Source of the DNA: Alphaproteobacteria bacterium
GTDB taxonomy: Bacteria; Pseudomonadota; Alphaproteobacteria; CAAGCB01; CAG-977
DNA length: 64,000 nucleotides
Assembly: GCA_017480385.1 (NCBI GenBank)
Contig: JAFVAT010000005.1
Coordinates: forward strand, 21,205-85,204
Direction: 5' to 3'
Shown: positions 16,654 through 25,416 of the stretch, piece after piece
Layout: each line of letters opens with the position of its first letter
Position numbering within the stretch: position 1 is the first letter of the stretch
Notes under the pieces: model-generated
What the model was told of the DNA's origin: nothing
Databases searched by the model: none
What the model saw: the letters and a program-made list of their open reading frames with translations, nothing else
Made by a program: the position numbers and the translations under genes

Positions 16654-17406
16654 TTAACGGTCTCTTTTGCGCTGTTTCGCTAAAGAAGCCATAACAACCG
16701 ACTTTTTGCTTTCGTCCTTCGGCGGCGGAGCAAACTTCGCTAATTCACGTTTGCGAGCCGCGGCGTCGGCAACATGTTCCACCTTATAGATTTTCGGATA
16801 ATTATTCGGATTGACACGAGAAGTATAATTCGGCAGCACCTTTTCATTATCTTTCGTAAAGCCGTACTGCTTCGGATCGTAAATCATCGAGTCTGTCCAC
16901 GGCAGCAACACCTTGCGCGATCCGTTGCCAATACCCTGAATCTGTTTATCCAAAACGTCATGGTGCCACTGATCATGCGGATACAGCGGCGTCAGGATAA
17001 AGTTGGAAAACTCATTCTTGCCACCGCCGTGAATCGGCAATTTATGATGCACATTATATCCGTTAACGGATTTTCCTTCCGCCATGCGCGCAATCTCAGC
17101 ATCAGTCATACCCAACAGGTCCTTTAATTCCTGAGCATGCTCATTCGCCAACATTTTCAAAAACTTGGAACGGATTCCTTCCTGACCGTTTGCCCCCTGA
17201 AATTCAGCGCGCCGCGCTTTGCGTTCTTCACTGGAAGGAACTTTATATTCGACTTCTGTCAGCTTCAAACCGTGAATCGTATCAAAAGAAAAATTCCCCG
17301 GTTTGTACTGAGAAGCCGCCTGCGGCTGGAACGAATTTTGGTTTTTCTTTCCTTTGCCTTTTTTGCGGTCACGCTTGGCGTGAACTAAATTATATTCGGG
17401 AAGCAT
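16654..17406 (-). CDS. Colicin-like HNH nuclease-domain protein (paralogue 5)
   Basis: This protein has 250 residues. The basic N-terminus is LVHAKRDRKKGKGKK and the linker IHGLKLTEVEYKVP. The HNH core GYNVHHKLPIHGGGKNEFSN (HH at 120-121) closes with HDQWHH. A segment shared with paralogue 6 follows (DSMIYDPKQYGF, PNYTS-VNP-NYP). The C-terminus KSVVMASLAKQRKRDR is one of the clearest examples of the common tail. There is no signal peptide. It is monocistronic, with promoter at 17449-17477 and terminator at 16624. Confidence 0.82.
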   Translation of the reverse strand: MLPEYNLVHAKRDRKKGKGKKNQNSFQPQAASQYKPGNFSFDTIHGLKLTEVEYKVPSSEERKARRAEFQGANGQEGIRSKFLKMLANEHAQELKDLLGMTDAEIARMAEGKSVNGYNVHHKLPIHGGGKNEFSNFILTPLYPHDQWHHDVLDKQIQGIGNGSRKVLLPWTDSMIYDPKQYGFTKDNEKVLPNYTSRVNPNNYPKIYKVEHVADAAARKRELAKFAPPPKDESKKSVVMASLAKQRKRDR

Positions 17407-17448
17407 ACTTATTTCTCCTTAACCCTTTGAAAAATCGATCTTAAGAGT

Positions 17449-17477
17449 ATCGTACGAAAAATAGACAAAAAAATCAA
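17449..17477 (-). promoter_or_regulatory. Predicted promoter of HNH paralogue 5
   Basis: On the minus strand TTGATT (17477-17472), a 17-bp spacer and TACGAT (17454-17449), about 42 bp before the start codon. Confidence 0.5.
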
Positions 17478-17485
17478 CAAAAATT

Positions 17486-18655
17486 TTACTTTTCTTTTTT
17501 TATGGCTCTGCTGCAAAGAAAAACGATAATCAACCGACCGCCTGTCACACAGGCAAAGGCCAGACGCACACCGAAAAAATCGGCCAAATATCCGGCTCCA
17601 AGGTAAATAAGAGCCTGAAATACGGCTGTCAGCAAGGATAAAATCGATCCCATTGTCGCGCGCTGAGAGGCAATATATTCGTTTTGCAGCAATTCCATTT
17701 TCGTTGTTTCCGTTATGCCATAGGATAAATTCGATAGGGCCATTATAAACGGGGAAAAAACAGAGTTCAGCACCAGTGCCGTCCCTCTGATTCCAACGCT
17801 CCATAAAACGGAACAGACCAATAGTTTCAATGGCTGAAAGCGGCGAAAACAGGGCATGAGAGCGTATCCAACCATACCGGCGATCTGCTTGCAGCCGCGA
17901 ATCAAATTAACTGCCCAAGCGGCAATCACGTTTTCAAAATAGATCCCTTCGAACCGGTGAACCGTCATACAAAAAGACGAATCCAGAATTTCAATCACAG
18001 AAAACAAACGCAGCTTTTTATTGCGCCATAAAAGAAAGAAAGCCTGCTTGAAATCATGATCTCCGTTTATATTAGTCTTACTTTCCAAAGGCGGATTGAC
18101 ATAGAAAAAAGCAATAACCAACTGACCGGCCATTGGCAGAATCGAAATCCATGCCAAGATTTGAATCGGATAAAAATACATAACGCCGGCAGCGGTTAAA
18201 ACGCTGATCAGCAATCCGGACTGATTATAAACACGGCTGCGGGCGTAAATCAGCTTAAAGTCCTGCCCTTCGCCGATCGCCTGCATTGTTTCAAACATCA
18301 AAGCGTCTGCCGTTCCGGACATAAATGCGTCGCTGGCACCGTATAATACAGCGCCGACAAACAACAACGGCACGCAATGAAGTTGACCGGCCACGGCCCA
18401 AAGCAGCAAACAAATTAAAATGAGTGCCGCCGATAAAATCAATGTTTGCCGCCGACCGATTTTATCCGAAAAAATGCCGGTCGGAATTTCTAAAACCGCT
18501 TGAGACAAACCGCATAGGGAAAACACAGACATCGCCATAACATAGGACTGTGTAATGTCTTGAAAAAAAATCGACAACACCGCTGTCATCGGCCATAATC
18601 CGGAAAAGAAATTATCCCATTTAAACAGCGTCTTATTTCGTCGCAAATCTGACAT
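17486..18655 (-). CDS. MFS transporter
   Basis: This 389-residue protein has twelve predicted membrane segments. The MFS loop 2-3 signature is GIFSDKIGRRQTLIL (about 60-74). The N-terminal region resembles drug/solute MFS members (PTGIFSDKIG). It lies between two HNH genes on the same strand, but both have their own signals, so a functional link is not shown. The substrate is unknown. Confidence 0.87.
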   Translation of the reverse strand: MSDLRRNKTLFKWDNFFSGLWPMTAVLSIFFQDITQSYVMAMSVFSLCGLSQAVLEIPTGIFSDKIGRRQTLILSAALILICLLLWAVAGQLHCVPLLFVGAVLYGASDAFMSGTADALMFETMQAIGEGQDFKLIYARSRVYNQSGLLISVLTAAGVMYFYPIQILAWISILPMAGQLVIAFFYVNPPLESKTNINGDHDFKQAFFLLWRNKKLRLFSVIEILDSSFCMTVHRFEGIYFENVIAAWAVNLIRGCKQIAGMVGYALMPCFRRFQPLKLLVCSVLWSVGIRGTALVLNSVFSPFIMALSNLSYGITETTKMELLQNEYIASQRATMGSILSLLTAVFQALIYLGAGYLADFFGVRLAFACVTGGRLIIVFLCSRAIKKEK

Positions 18656-18731
18656 AAATAAAAAAATACCCTAAAAAATAAACACAGAGAACCGTCTTCC
18701 GATCCTCTGTGTTTAAAATATTTAAAAATGC

Positions 18732-19586
18732 CTACCCGCGCTGACGGCTTTTGACAATTTGACGAACAGCCAATCTGGTTTTGCCGTTTTTGCCCTTTGT
18801 TTCGTTCGGCTTGCCCTGCCGCGTCTGCTGCTGTGCCTTCTTTTCATCAAGGCTGGCATAAAACTCTGCCATATCTTTCTGGCGTTTGGCCACGCTGATG
18901 TGTTCGGGTTTATACAATTCGGGATAATTTGCCGGATTGACGTTGGAGGTATAATTCGGTTTGACCGGCTGGTTTTCCTTGGTAAAGCCGAACTGCTTGG
19001 GATCATAAATCATTTCGTCCGTATAGGGGATCTTAATCGTTCTTGTTTCGCCTTCGCGAATCCCCAGCAATTGAGCGTCCATCACGTCTTTGTGCCACTG
19101 ATCATGCGGATACAGCGGCGTCAGGATAAAGTTGGAAAATTCGTTTTTACCGCCGCCGTGCAAAGCTTTCTTGTGATGTACGTTAAAGCCGTTCGGCGTA
19201 TAGCCTTCGCGCATGCCTTCAATATCGCGTTCGGTCAGGCCTAATCTTTCCACCAGCAGCGTTTCGTATTCATTCGCCAACATCTTTAAAAATTTCGAGC
19301 GTACCCCTTCAACAACGACATTGCCGTTTTCGTCACGGACGCCGTTGAATTCATTGCGCTTTGCCACACGTTCAGCCTTGGAAGGAACCGTATATTCGAC
19401 TTCCTTTAATTTTAACCCGTGAATCGTGTCAAAGGAAAAATTTCCTTCACGCTGGTCCCTGTTATGATGACCTTCTGAATAAAAACCGCCGTTAGCCGCA
19501 TAGTTTTGCTGCTTGTTGCCGCCGTTGCCGCGGCCTTTGCCCTTTTTGCGTTCCCGCTTAACGTGAACAAATTTTTCATCTAACAT
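18732..19586 (-). CDS. Colicin-like HNH nuclease-domain protein (paralogue 6)
   Basis: This is the largest of the six, at 284 residues. The N-terminus KFVHVKRERKKGKGRG is followed by an Asn/Gly/Gln-rich stretch. The linker is IHGLKLKEVEYTVP. The HNH core GFNVHHKKALHGGGKNEFSN (HH at 137-138) lacks the usual Pro after HHK. It closes with HDQWHK and shares the PKQFGF and PNYTSNVNPANYP segment with paralogue 5. The C-terminus LAVRQIVKSRQRG fits the basic tail but ends RG. No immunity-like neighbour is present. Confidence 0.8.
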   Translation of the reverse strand: MLDEKFVHVKRERKKGKGRGNGGNKQQNYAANGGFYSEGHHNRDQREGNFSFDTIHGLKLKEVEYTVPSKAERVAKRNEFNGVRDENGNVVVEGVRSKFLKMLANEYETLLVERLGLTERDIEGMREGYTPNGFNVHHKKALHGGGKNEFSNFILTPLYPHDQWHKDVMDAQLLGIREGETRTIKIPYTDEMIYDPKQFGFTKENQPVKPNYTSNVNPANYPELYKPEHISVAKRQKDMAEFYASLDEKKAQQQTRQGKPNETKGKNGKTRLAVRQIVKSRQRG

Positions 19587-19643
19587 CAGTTTACCCTCAA
19601 AAAAACAAAAAAATGAAGCGGGTTACCCCGTACCCTTGACAAA

Positions 19644-19672
19644 AATATACAAAAAAGCAAAAAAACTGTCCA
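19644..19672 (-). promoter_or_regulatory. Predicted promoter of HNH paralogue 6
   Basis: On the minus strand TGGACA (19672-19667), a 17-bp spacer and TATATT (19649-19644), about 57 bp before the start codon. Confidence 0.55.
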
Positions 19673-19734
19673 GAAAAATAATTCCTTCAAAAGCGCTTAC
19701 GCACTTTCAAACGCAACCCTTTGCCTCGGCGGCA

Positions 19735-20043
19735 TTATTCTTCTGTTTCATCAGAGGGCCTCTCCTGACAGCGATAGTACACACGATGAGGCAAAAAGAC
19801 TCGGCAAGACCAATACTTATGTCCGTCATAAGCAGCCTCTTTATTTGTTTTTTGACACGCCTCCTGCGCCATTTTGATAATCTCGTTTGCATTTGTTGAA
19901 TACCGATTATAACAAATAGCGATCCGGTCAGGCGTCGATTCGCCTACGGTATACGGAGATCCAGCTTCACGTCTGGAGTCGACGAAGGGCGTTTGAATAC
20001 AGCCGCTGACAAGCAATAAAAATAAAAAAAACAGCTTTTTCAT
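19735..20043 (-). CDS. Small lipoprotein, conserved hypothetical
   Basis: This 102-residue protein has a lipoprotein signal MKKLFFLFLLLVSGC with a clean lipobox (LVSGC, Cys15). The mature part has YTVGESTPDRIAICYNRYS and several cysteines (CYN, ACQ, SCRV, YRCQ), pointing to an oxidised periplasmic domain. Function unknown. It resembles small lipoproteins seen in other Alphaproteobacteria. The ribosome binding site is weak. Confidence 0.72.
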   Translation of the reverse strand: MKKLFFLFLLLVSGCIQTPFVDSRREAGSPYTVGESTPDRIAICYNRYSTNANEIIKMAQEACQKTNKEAAYDGHKYWSCRVFLPHRVYYRCQERPSDETEE

Positions 20044-20209
20044 GACTAATCTAATGACACCCCCAGAAAATAAACTGTTTTATCATCTCCGAAAATAGCC
20101 CGATGTTCAACACGAAAACGTTTTTTTTTCATTTTTACAAAGCTTTGGTTGATTTTGATTATATATTTCGCCTATCCTGAATTTGGTAGAGTAAAAAAAG
20201 GAGTTTTCA

Positions 20210-21136
20210 ATGCAGGCAAAAAAAAGGCTGCTGACACGCAGCGACTTTGATGGTTTGGTTTGCGCAGCCTTGCTGAAAGAGTTGGGAATTATCGACGAAA
20301 TACAATTTGTTCACCCGAAAGATATGCAGGACGGCAGAATATCGATCACTTCCATGGATATTACGGCGAATCTGCCCTACGTTGATGGCGTTGACATAGC
20401 CTTTGATCATCATATCAGTGAAGTATCCCGCGTAAACAGTCCTCCCAATCATATTGTTTATCCCAATGCTCCTTCTGCTGCCCGCGTTGTCTATGAATAC
20501 TACGGTGCCGAAAAGCGCTTCAAAGATATTCCGCCGTCTTTAATGGAAGCCGTTGACGTTGCCGACTCCGCGCAATATACCGTAGAGCAGATCACAAACC
20601 CGACCGGGTGGATTTTACTGACATTCATTATGGATCCCCGCACAGGGTTGGGACGGTTCAAAAATTTCCGGATTACGAATTATGCTTTGATGATGAAGCT
20701 GATTGATTTGTGCCGAACACAGAGCGTGGACGAAATCCTGCAGGACGAGGACGTCCAGGAGCGCGTTCAGCTTTATTTTGAACATAAAGACAAGTTTGTT
20801 GAACAGCTGAAAAACTGCACGCATGTGCACAAAACGGCGGCACATATTAACTTGCGCGATCAGGAAACGATTTATGCCGGCAACAGGTTTTATGTTTATG
20901 CGTTATATCCGCAGATTAATATTTCCGTACACGAGCTGTGGGGCAAAAATAAAAGAAATGTGGTATTCGCCGTCGGAAAATCGATTTTTAACCGTACGTC
21001 CAAAATGAACATCGGGGAATTTTTGCTACAATACGGCGGCGGGGGTCATGTCACGGCGGGCACCTGTCAGGTCCCTGTTGATCAGGCTGACAAGATCCGT
21101 CAGGAAATCATTACGGCTATGGTTCAGGACGTATAG
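20210..21136 (+). CDS. DHH-family phosphoesterase-like protein, tandem copy 1
   Basis: This 308-residue protein has the DHH-family order: TRSDFDGLVCAALLK (motif I) near the N-terminus, DIAFDHHISE (DHH motif, about 65-74), AVDVADSAQYT, and a C-terminal DHHA1-like GGGGHVTAGTCQV. It is annotated in relatives as exopolyphosphatase-related, but the substrate (polyphosphate, oligonucleotide or cyclic dinucleotide) is not determined here. Its start has AAGGAG. It is 12 bp before a close paralogue and surely co-transcribed. Confidence 0.82.
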   Translation: MQAKKRLLTRSDFDGLVCAALLKELGIIDEIQFVHPKDMQDGRISITSMDITANLPYVDGVDIAFDHHISEVSRVNSPPNHIVYPNAPSAARVVYEYYGAEKRFKDIPPSLMEAVDVADSAQYTVEQITNPTGWILLTFIMDPRTGLGRFKNFRITNYALMMKLIDLCRTQSVDEILQDEDVQERVQLYFEHKDKFVEQLKNCTHVHKTAAHINLRDQETIYAGNRFYVYALYPQINISVHELWGKNKRNVVFAVGKSIFNRTSKMNIGEFLLQYGGGGHVTAGTCQVPVDQADKIRQEIITAMVQDV

Positions 21137-21148
21137 CAGAGGTTTTTC

Positions 21149-22099
21149 ATGGTTGACGACAGATTTCGGTTGGTCACGCGCAGCGATTTCGACGGCTTGG
21201 TTTGTGCCGTCCTGTTAAAAGAACTGGACCTGATCGACGACATTAAATTCGTTCACCCCAAAGATGTTCAAGACGGTTTAGTCGATATCCGCCCAGGGGA
21301 TATCATGACGAATCTTCCTTATTCCAAAGAAGCGTCTTATGTCTTTGACCACCATATCAGCGAATTGGCGCGTGTCGGTCAAAAAAGCAACAGTTATATT
21401 AATCCGGAGGCACCCTCTGCCGCGCGCGTTGTTTGGGAAACTTTCGGGGGCAAAAGCCGCTTTGTCAATATTTCCGAAGAAATGATGACAGCGGTTGATA
21501 AAGCGGACAGCGCCGATTACACAATTGACGATATTCTGCACCCGACCGGCTGGACATTGCTGAGTTTTATTATGGATTCCCGCACGGGATTGGGACGGTT
21601 TCACAATTTCAGAATCTCGAATTACCAGCTGATGATGAATTTAATTGATTTCTGCCGTTCTCATGATCCCGAAGAAATTCTGGAAATGCCGGACGTCAAA
21701 GAGCGCGTTGATTTATATTTTTCACATCAGGATAAATTCATCGAACAGCTGAAACGGCAGACGACGATTTATAAAAATCTGGCCTATATCGACATCTTAA
21801 ATGAAGACATCATTTACGCGGGCAACCGTTTCATGATTTATGCTTTATATCCTGAAATCAACGTGTCCATGCATGCGATGTGGAGAATCAACGGCCAGCG
21901 GATTGTTTATGCCGTCGGCAAATCCATTTTAAACAGATCCAATATCATCAACATAGGCGAATTGCTGCTGCGATACGGCGGCGGCGGACATGGCAATGTC
22001 GGGACCTGTCAAATTGATTTGGACCAAGCAGCGGCAGTCAAAGACGAACTGATCGCCGTTTTGACGGATCCGCAGTACACGCAGCAAATTGAAAAATAA
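21149..22099 (+). CDS. DHH-family phosphoesterase-like protein, tandem copy 2
   Basis: This 316-residue protein aligns with the upstream gene over its full length: TRSDFDGLVCAVLLKELDLID, YVFDHHISELARV, FIMDSRTGLGRFHNFRI, AGNRFMIYALYPEINVS and GGGGHGNVGTCQI. It is a clear tandem duplication that has diverged but kept all motif residues in both copies. The ribosome binding site is AGAGG. The C-terminus adds about eight residues compared with copy 1. Confidence 0.82.
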   Translation: MVDDRFRLVTRSDFDGLVCAVLLKELDLIDDIKFVHPKDVQDGLVDIRPGDIMTNLPYSKEASYVFDHHISELARVGQKSNSYINPEAPSAARVVWETFGGKSRFVNISEEMMTAVDKADSADYTIDDILHPTGWTLLSFIMDSRTGLGRFHNFRISNYQLMMNLIDFCRSHDPEEILEMPDVKERVDLYFSHQDKFIEQLKRQTTIYKNLAYIDILNEDIIYAGNRFMIYALYPEINVSMHAMWRINGQRIVYAVGKSILNRSNIINIGELLLRYGGGGHGNVGTCQIDLDQAAAVKDELIAVLTDPQYTQQIEK

Positions 22100-22103
22100 G
22101 TCT

Positions 22104-22610
22104 TTATTGCTTGATCTGAATTGAAAATTCCGTCACGCCGAGCAAGTGATCCAAAGTTTCAAAAGAATCCAAACGCCCGACAGCAACACCGGCAGAAGTT
22201 AACATCGGAACATCAACCGTCAGGCTTGCCGGCGTTGGTCCAAACAGCAAAAAGAGTGTGTTATTCTTCAGCCTCAACACAACTTCACCCGCAAAAAAAG
22301 CACGTCTTTTTAAAGACTTGTCCTGAGGCTCTTTTACTTGTTTTGCCAAAGTTCCGACATAACCGCCGCGGCCCCATCTGGTCATAATGATTTTTTGCGG
22401 CAGTTGAGCCAGCACCTGTCGGGTCGTTTCATTATCATACAGATGCATTTCAAATGATTCTTCATCCGTGGAAAGAAGAACAACCGGCAGAGCGTCGCTG
22501 ACAGAAGCGGATACTTTATTTAATCGGGCAAATTCCAGACGTTCATCGGCAATCCTGCTGACGACGCAAACAAACAACCCCAAAAGGACAAGCAGAAAAA
22601 GTTTTTTCAT
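22104..22610 (-). CDS. Periplasmic cyclophilin-like fold protein, copy 1
   Basis: From ATG 22610 this is a 168-residue protein with an N-terminal signal/anchor MKKLFLLVLLGLFVCVVS. The body has the cyclophilin-like pattern: FEMHLYDNETTRQVLAQLP, RWGRGGYVGTLA, FFAGEVVLRLKNNTLFLLFGPTP and VGRLDSFETLDHLLG (compare PF18050). No peptidyl-prolyl isomerase activity is implied. A TTG start at 22658 is in frame but less likely. A related gene lies at 57851-58279. Confidence 0.75.
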   Translation of the reverse strand: MKKLFLLVLLGLFVCVVSRIADERLEFARLNKVSASVSDALPVVLLSTDEESFEMHLYDNETTRQVLAQLPQKIIMTRWGRGGYVGTLAKQVKEPQDKSLKRRAFFAGEVVLRLKNNTLFLLFGPTPASLTVDVPMLTSAGVAVGRLDSFETLDHLLGVTEFSIQIKQ

Positions 22611-22677
22611 TGCTTTTTGCCCGATAAAAATAAGGATTTGCCGCCCCTCCTCCTTCAAGACGGTTTATCTATAACAA

Positions 22678-22698
22678 CAAAAGCCCCGCAAAGGGGCC
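22678..22698 (-). terminator. Terminator of tRNA-Phe
   Basis: On the minus strand GGCCCC-TTTGC-GGGGCT is followed by TTTT. It lies 9 bp after the tRNA CCA end. Confidence 0.7.
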
Positions 22699-22706
22699 TC
22701 GTGAAA

Positions 22707-22782
22707 TGGTGCCTGGGGACGGAATCGAACCGCCGACACGGGGATTTTCAGTCCCCTGCTCTACCGACTGAGCTACCCAGGC
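22707..22782 (-). tRNA. tRNA-Phe (GAA)
   Basis: The minus strand reads GCCTGGGTAGCTCAGTCGG at the 5' end, the anticodon loop CTGAAAA (GAA), GGTTCGATTCC in the T arm and an encoded CCA. The acceptor stem GCCTGGG/CCCAGGC pairs fully. Length 76 nt. Confidence 0.97.
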
Positions 22783-22834
22783 GCCTTACAGAAAGAGGTT
22801 ATACTCGATTCAAAATGATCTGTCCATACCTTTT

Positions 22835-23035
22835 TCATTTTTTTTCTTCAGTTTCTTCTTCCTCGTCAGTTTCAATCACATAAGCTCCCGTCAGCCACCG
22901 GTTCAAATCGACGTCCGCACATCGTTTCGAACAAAACGGTTTATACGGGAAAACGGCTGTTTTGCCGCAAATCGGACATTTCAAATCCAATTCGGGCAAA
23001 TCCGAAGGACGTTCAAACACATTTGGCTTTTTCAT
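22835..23035 (-). CDS. yacG: YacG, zinc-ribbon DNA gyrase inhibitor
   Basis: From ATG 23035 (AGGGG upstream) this is a 66-residue protein with the YacG zinc site: CPICG (about 19-23) and FCSKRCADVDLNRWLTGAY. It overlaps the end of the RNase gene by 23 bp, so it is translated from the same mRNA. The C-terminus is an acidic run ending KK. The family binds GyrB. Confidence 0.92.
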   Translation of the reverse strand: MKKPNVFERPSDLPELDLKCPICGKTAVFPYKPFCSKRCADVDLNRWLTGAYVIETDEEEETEEKK

Positions 23036-24293
23036 CTTTGATCCCCTCTGCTTTAACAGTTTCCGAAACAAGCAATTTTATCTCTGTTCCCAGCCGTTCT
23101 TCAAGCTCCCCGACACAAGAGCGCACGGAATTTAAAACCTCGGCGGAAGCAGAAATGGTTATTTTCGGCGACGCCGAAGCAAACCATAGCCTGCGGATTA
23201 TTTCCGCAGCCGTCCGAACCGAACGCTGTTCCGCAGAAAATAAATCAAAAACCGACCGTTTTGTTTTTTCAACTGTCAGTTCAACTAATCCTAAGGAAGA
23301 AATGCCGCTGATAAAAACTTTTTCGCTTTTCAGCTTTGAAAGCAGCCGCCGAATCACTTTTTCCTCTTTTCGCCCGGCAAAGTCGATGATCATCTGTCCG
23401 CCCAGAGATTTCAGCCGAATCTGGCGTAAAATTTCAGCGCAGGCTTCTTCATTTGCCGCAGCGGCACCACCTGAACCGGCATTGACATCGAAACAAACGC
23501 AGGCTGCTGTCTGTTCCGTCATCAAAAATCCGCCGGAGGGCAGAGCCGACCTGACCGCCGCTGCCGTATCCAATGCCTCGGCCATCCGTTCTTTTTCCCA
23601 CACCCCCTGCATTTCAAACGTAACGGGCAGTCTTTCCTTTTTCAGTCGGGCCGCGGCTGACGCATCGTCCGTAACAATTTCGGCTAACTGAGCTCGGTAT
23701 TTTTCAGCACAGCGAAAAACGTCCCGTATCGGCTGGAAAAGGACGCCCGGCCCTTTGTCTTCCGATAACAAAGAGAGCCACTGCTTCTTTAACGCATTGA
23801 TTTCCGCAGAGATGTTCTCCAGATCGGTTTCACGAGCCGCCGTTCTGAACAGCACGCCTTCATTCGGAGCCAAAAGCTTCAGCCGATCCGCCGTCTCCTG
23901 ATCAAGCTGTCTGGAAAAAGACGGTGTTTTTTGTGTCGGCATTAAAACAACCCTTTGCCCCGGCAGCGTCACTTTGGAAGACGCTTCCGCCTCTTTTTCC
24001 GCCGTTTCGGGACGTACGATCCGAACAATCAGCCGATCGCCCTGGGTCAGCTTATTCGTGCACAAAGTCCCGTCCGGTCGCACATAAAAAGAAAGGTGGT
24101 TCACGTAAACCGAACGCCCCTGTCCCACGTCCAAAAACCAGCCGGAAGCAACGCTGCGAACGGCCTGCGCCACATATAAGGCACCGGTCTGCAAGTCGTT
24201 TTTCCGCCAAACAGACACTTCCAGCGGCCGATCGGACTGATCAAACAGAACGCAAATTTCCTCAAACGGAGAAAAACTGTGCACCAAACGCAT
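23013..24293 (-). CDS. rng: Ribonuclease E/G family protein
   Basis: This 426-residue protein is shorter than RNase G (about 490). An S1-like N-terminal region has GWFLDVGQGRSVYVNHL. The catalytic motif CVCFDVNAGSG (about 267-277) keeps the Asp-x-Asn of RNase E/G, followed by GGQMIIDFAGR with the second Asp. There is no long C-terminal scaffold and no CxxC zinc link in the visible sequence. It sits in the maf-rng-yacG cluster typical of Alphaproteobacteria. It cleaves structured RNA, by family. Confidence 0.87.
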   Translation of the reverse strand: MRLVHSFSPFEEICVLFDQSDRPLEVSVWRKNDLQTGALYVAQAVRSVASGWFLDVGQGRSVYVNHLSFYVRPDGTLCTNKLTQGDRLIVRIVRPETAEKEAEASSKVTLPGQRVVLMPTQKTPSFSRQLDQETADRLKLLAPNEGVLFRTAARETDLENISAEINALKKQWLSLLSEDKGPGVLFQPIRDVFRCAEKYRAQLAEIVTDDASAAARLKKERLPVTFEMQGVWEKERMAEALDTAAAVRSALPSGGFLMTEQTAACVCFDVNAGSGGAAAANEEACAEILRQIRLKSLGGQMIIDFAGRKEEKVIRRLLSKLKSEKVFISGISSLGLVELTVEKTKRSVFDLFSAEQRSVRTAAEIIRRLWFASASPKITISASAEVLNSVRSCVGELEERLGTEIKLLVSETVKAEGIKDEKAKCV

Positions 24294-24863
24294 TTATTTC
24301 AACGCTCCCAATCCCTTCAGCAAAGTGCCCGTTTCATATAAGCCTAATCCGACAACATTGGAATAAGACCCGATGACTTCCCGCACAAACAAAGCAGCCT
24401 GTCCCTGAATCGCGTAGCCACCGGCTTTGCCCTGCCATTCTCTGCTGTCCAGATAGCGCTGTTTTTCCGTTTTATGCAGGCGGGAAAAAATAACAGCCGT
24501 TTTGACCAGCCGAGATACTTTGCTTCCGTCGGGTGCGATCAGACAAAGACCGCCGTACACCAGATGCCGGCGTCCTGACAGCAAATTCAGGCAGGACATT
24601 GCTTCCCGTTCCGTTTCCGCTTTGGGCAGAATGCGCCGCCCGCAGGCGACGACGGTATCGGCGGCCAGCACAAAACAGTCCGGCCTGCGCGCCGCGACGG
24701 TTTCTGCCTTGGAAACAGCCATGCGCACGGCATAACGGGAGGGCATTTCCCCTTTTAAAGGGGTTTCATCAATATCGGCGGGACAGATTTCCGCGGGCAC
24801 AATGCCGATCTGACGCAATAAATCCCGTCTGCGCGGAGAAGCCGAAGCCAGTATAAGGGTCAT
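24294..24863 (-). CDS. maf: Maf family nucleotide pyrophosphatase
   Basis: From ATG 24863 (AGGAG 8 bp before) this is a 189-residue protein with ILASASPRRRDLLRQIGI at the N-terminus, DETPLKGEMPSRYAVRMAVSKA, VLAADTVVACG and DSREWQGKAGGYAIQGQAAL. This is the whole Maf pattern. Maf proteins hydrolyse non-canonical nucleoside triphosphates. Its stop is immediately followed by the RNase gene start. Confidence 0.93.
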   Translation of the reverse strand: MTLILASASPRRRDLLRQIGIVPAEICPADIDETPLKGEMPSRYAVRMAVSKAETVAARRPDCFVLAADTVVACGRRILPKAETEREAMSCLNLLSGRRHLVYGGLCLIAPDGSKVSRLVKTAVIFSRLHKTEKQRYLDSREWQGKAGGYAIQGQAALFVREVIGSYSNVVGLGLYETGTLLKGLGALK

Positions 24864-24893
24864 TAAAAAACTCCTGTTCACAATCATCAAAAA

Positions 24894-24914
24894 GGCGGAT
24901 CTCGCAGATCCGCC
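24894..24914 (-). terminator. Intrinsic terminator of dksA
   Basis: GGCGGATCT (24894-24902) and AGATCCGCC (24906-24914) form a perfect 9-bp stem with a 3-nt loop. On the minus strand it is followed by TTTTT. Confidence 0.88.
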
Positions 24915-24940
24915 TTATATTTTTCAAAGGCTGAAAAAAG

Positions 24941-25357
24941 TTAATCGTCGCTGTACGTTTTTTCCATGCGTTCATGACGTTCCTGCGCTTCGATCGACAG
25001 CGTTGCGATCGGACGGGCAATCAGGCGTTCCAAGCCGATCGGTTCCCCCGTTTCTTCGCAATAGCCGTAAGTGCCATCCTCCAGTTTTCCTAGAGCGACA
25101 TCAATCTTAGAAATCACCTTGCGCATTCTGTCACGCGTCCGCAGCTCCAAAGCTTTATCCGCTTCGGCGGAAGCACGGTCAGAAATATCGGGGACGGTCA
25201 TGCCGCCTTCTTTTAAACTATCCAGCGTATATTCGGAATCACGCAGCAGCTCGGCACGCCATGCCGTCAGCTTTTGACGAAAATATTCCTTCTGCAGATC
25301 GTTCATAAACGGTTCATCAGCAGAGGGTCTGTATCCTTTAGGCAGTTCTATTCCCAT
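24941..25357 (-). CDS. dksA: DksA/TraR family transcription factor
   Basis: This 138-residue protein has a coiled-coil from about 20 to 100 with the acidic tip (SDRASAEADKALELRTRDR). The globular end YGYCEETGEPIGLERLIARPIATLSIEAQERHER keeps only one of the four zinc cysteines, as in many alphaproteobacterial DksA proteins. It binds RNA polymerase with ppGpp in the stringent response. Start ATG 25357 follows GAGGA. It is monocistronic with its own terminator. Confidence 0.93.
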   Translation of the reverse strand: MGIELPKGYRPSADEPFMNDLQKEYFRQKLTAWRAELLRDSEYTLDSLKEGGMTVPDISDRASAEADKALELRTRDRMRKVISKIDVALGKLEDGTYGYCEETGEPIGLERLIARPIATLSIEAQERHERMEKTYSDD

Positions 25358-25416
25358 GTGAAGTCCTCATTTATTCACTTAAACTTTATCTGTTTTACAC
25401 CAAAACCATATAAAAA

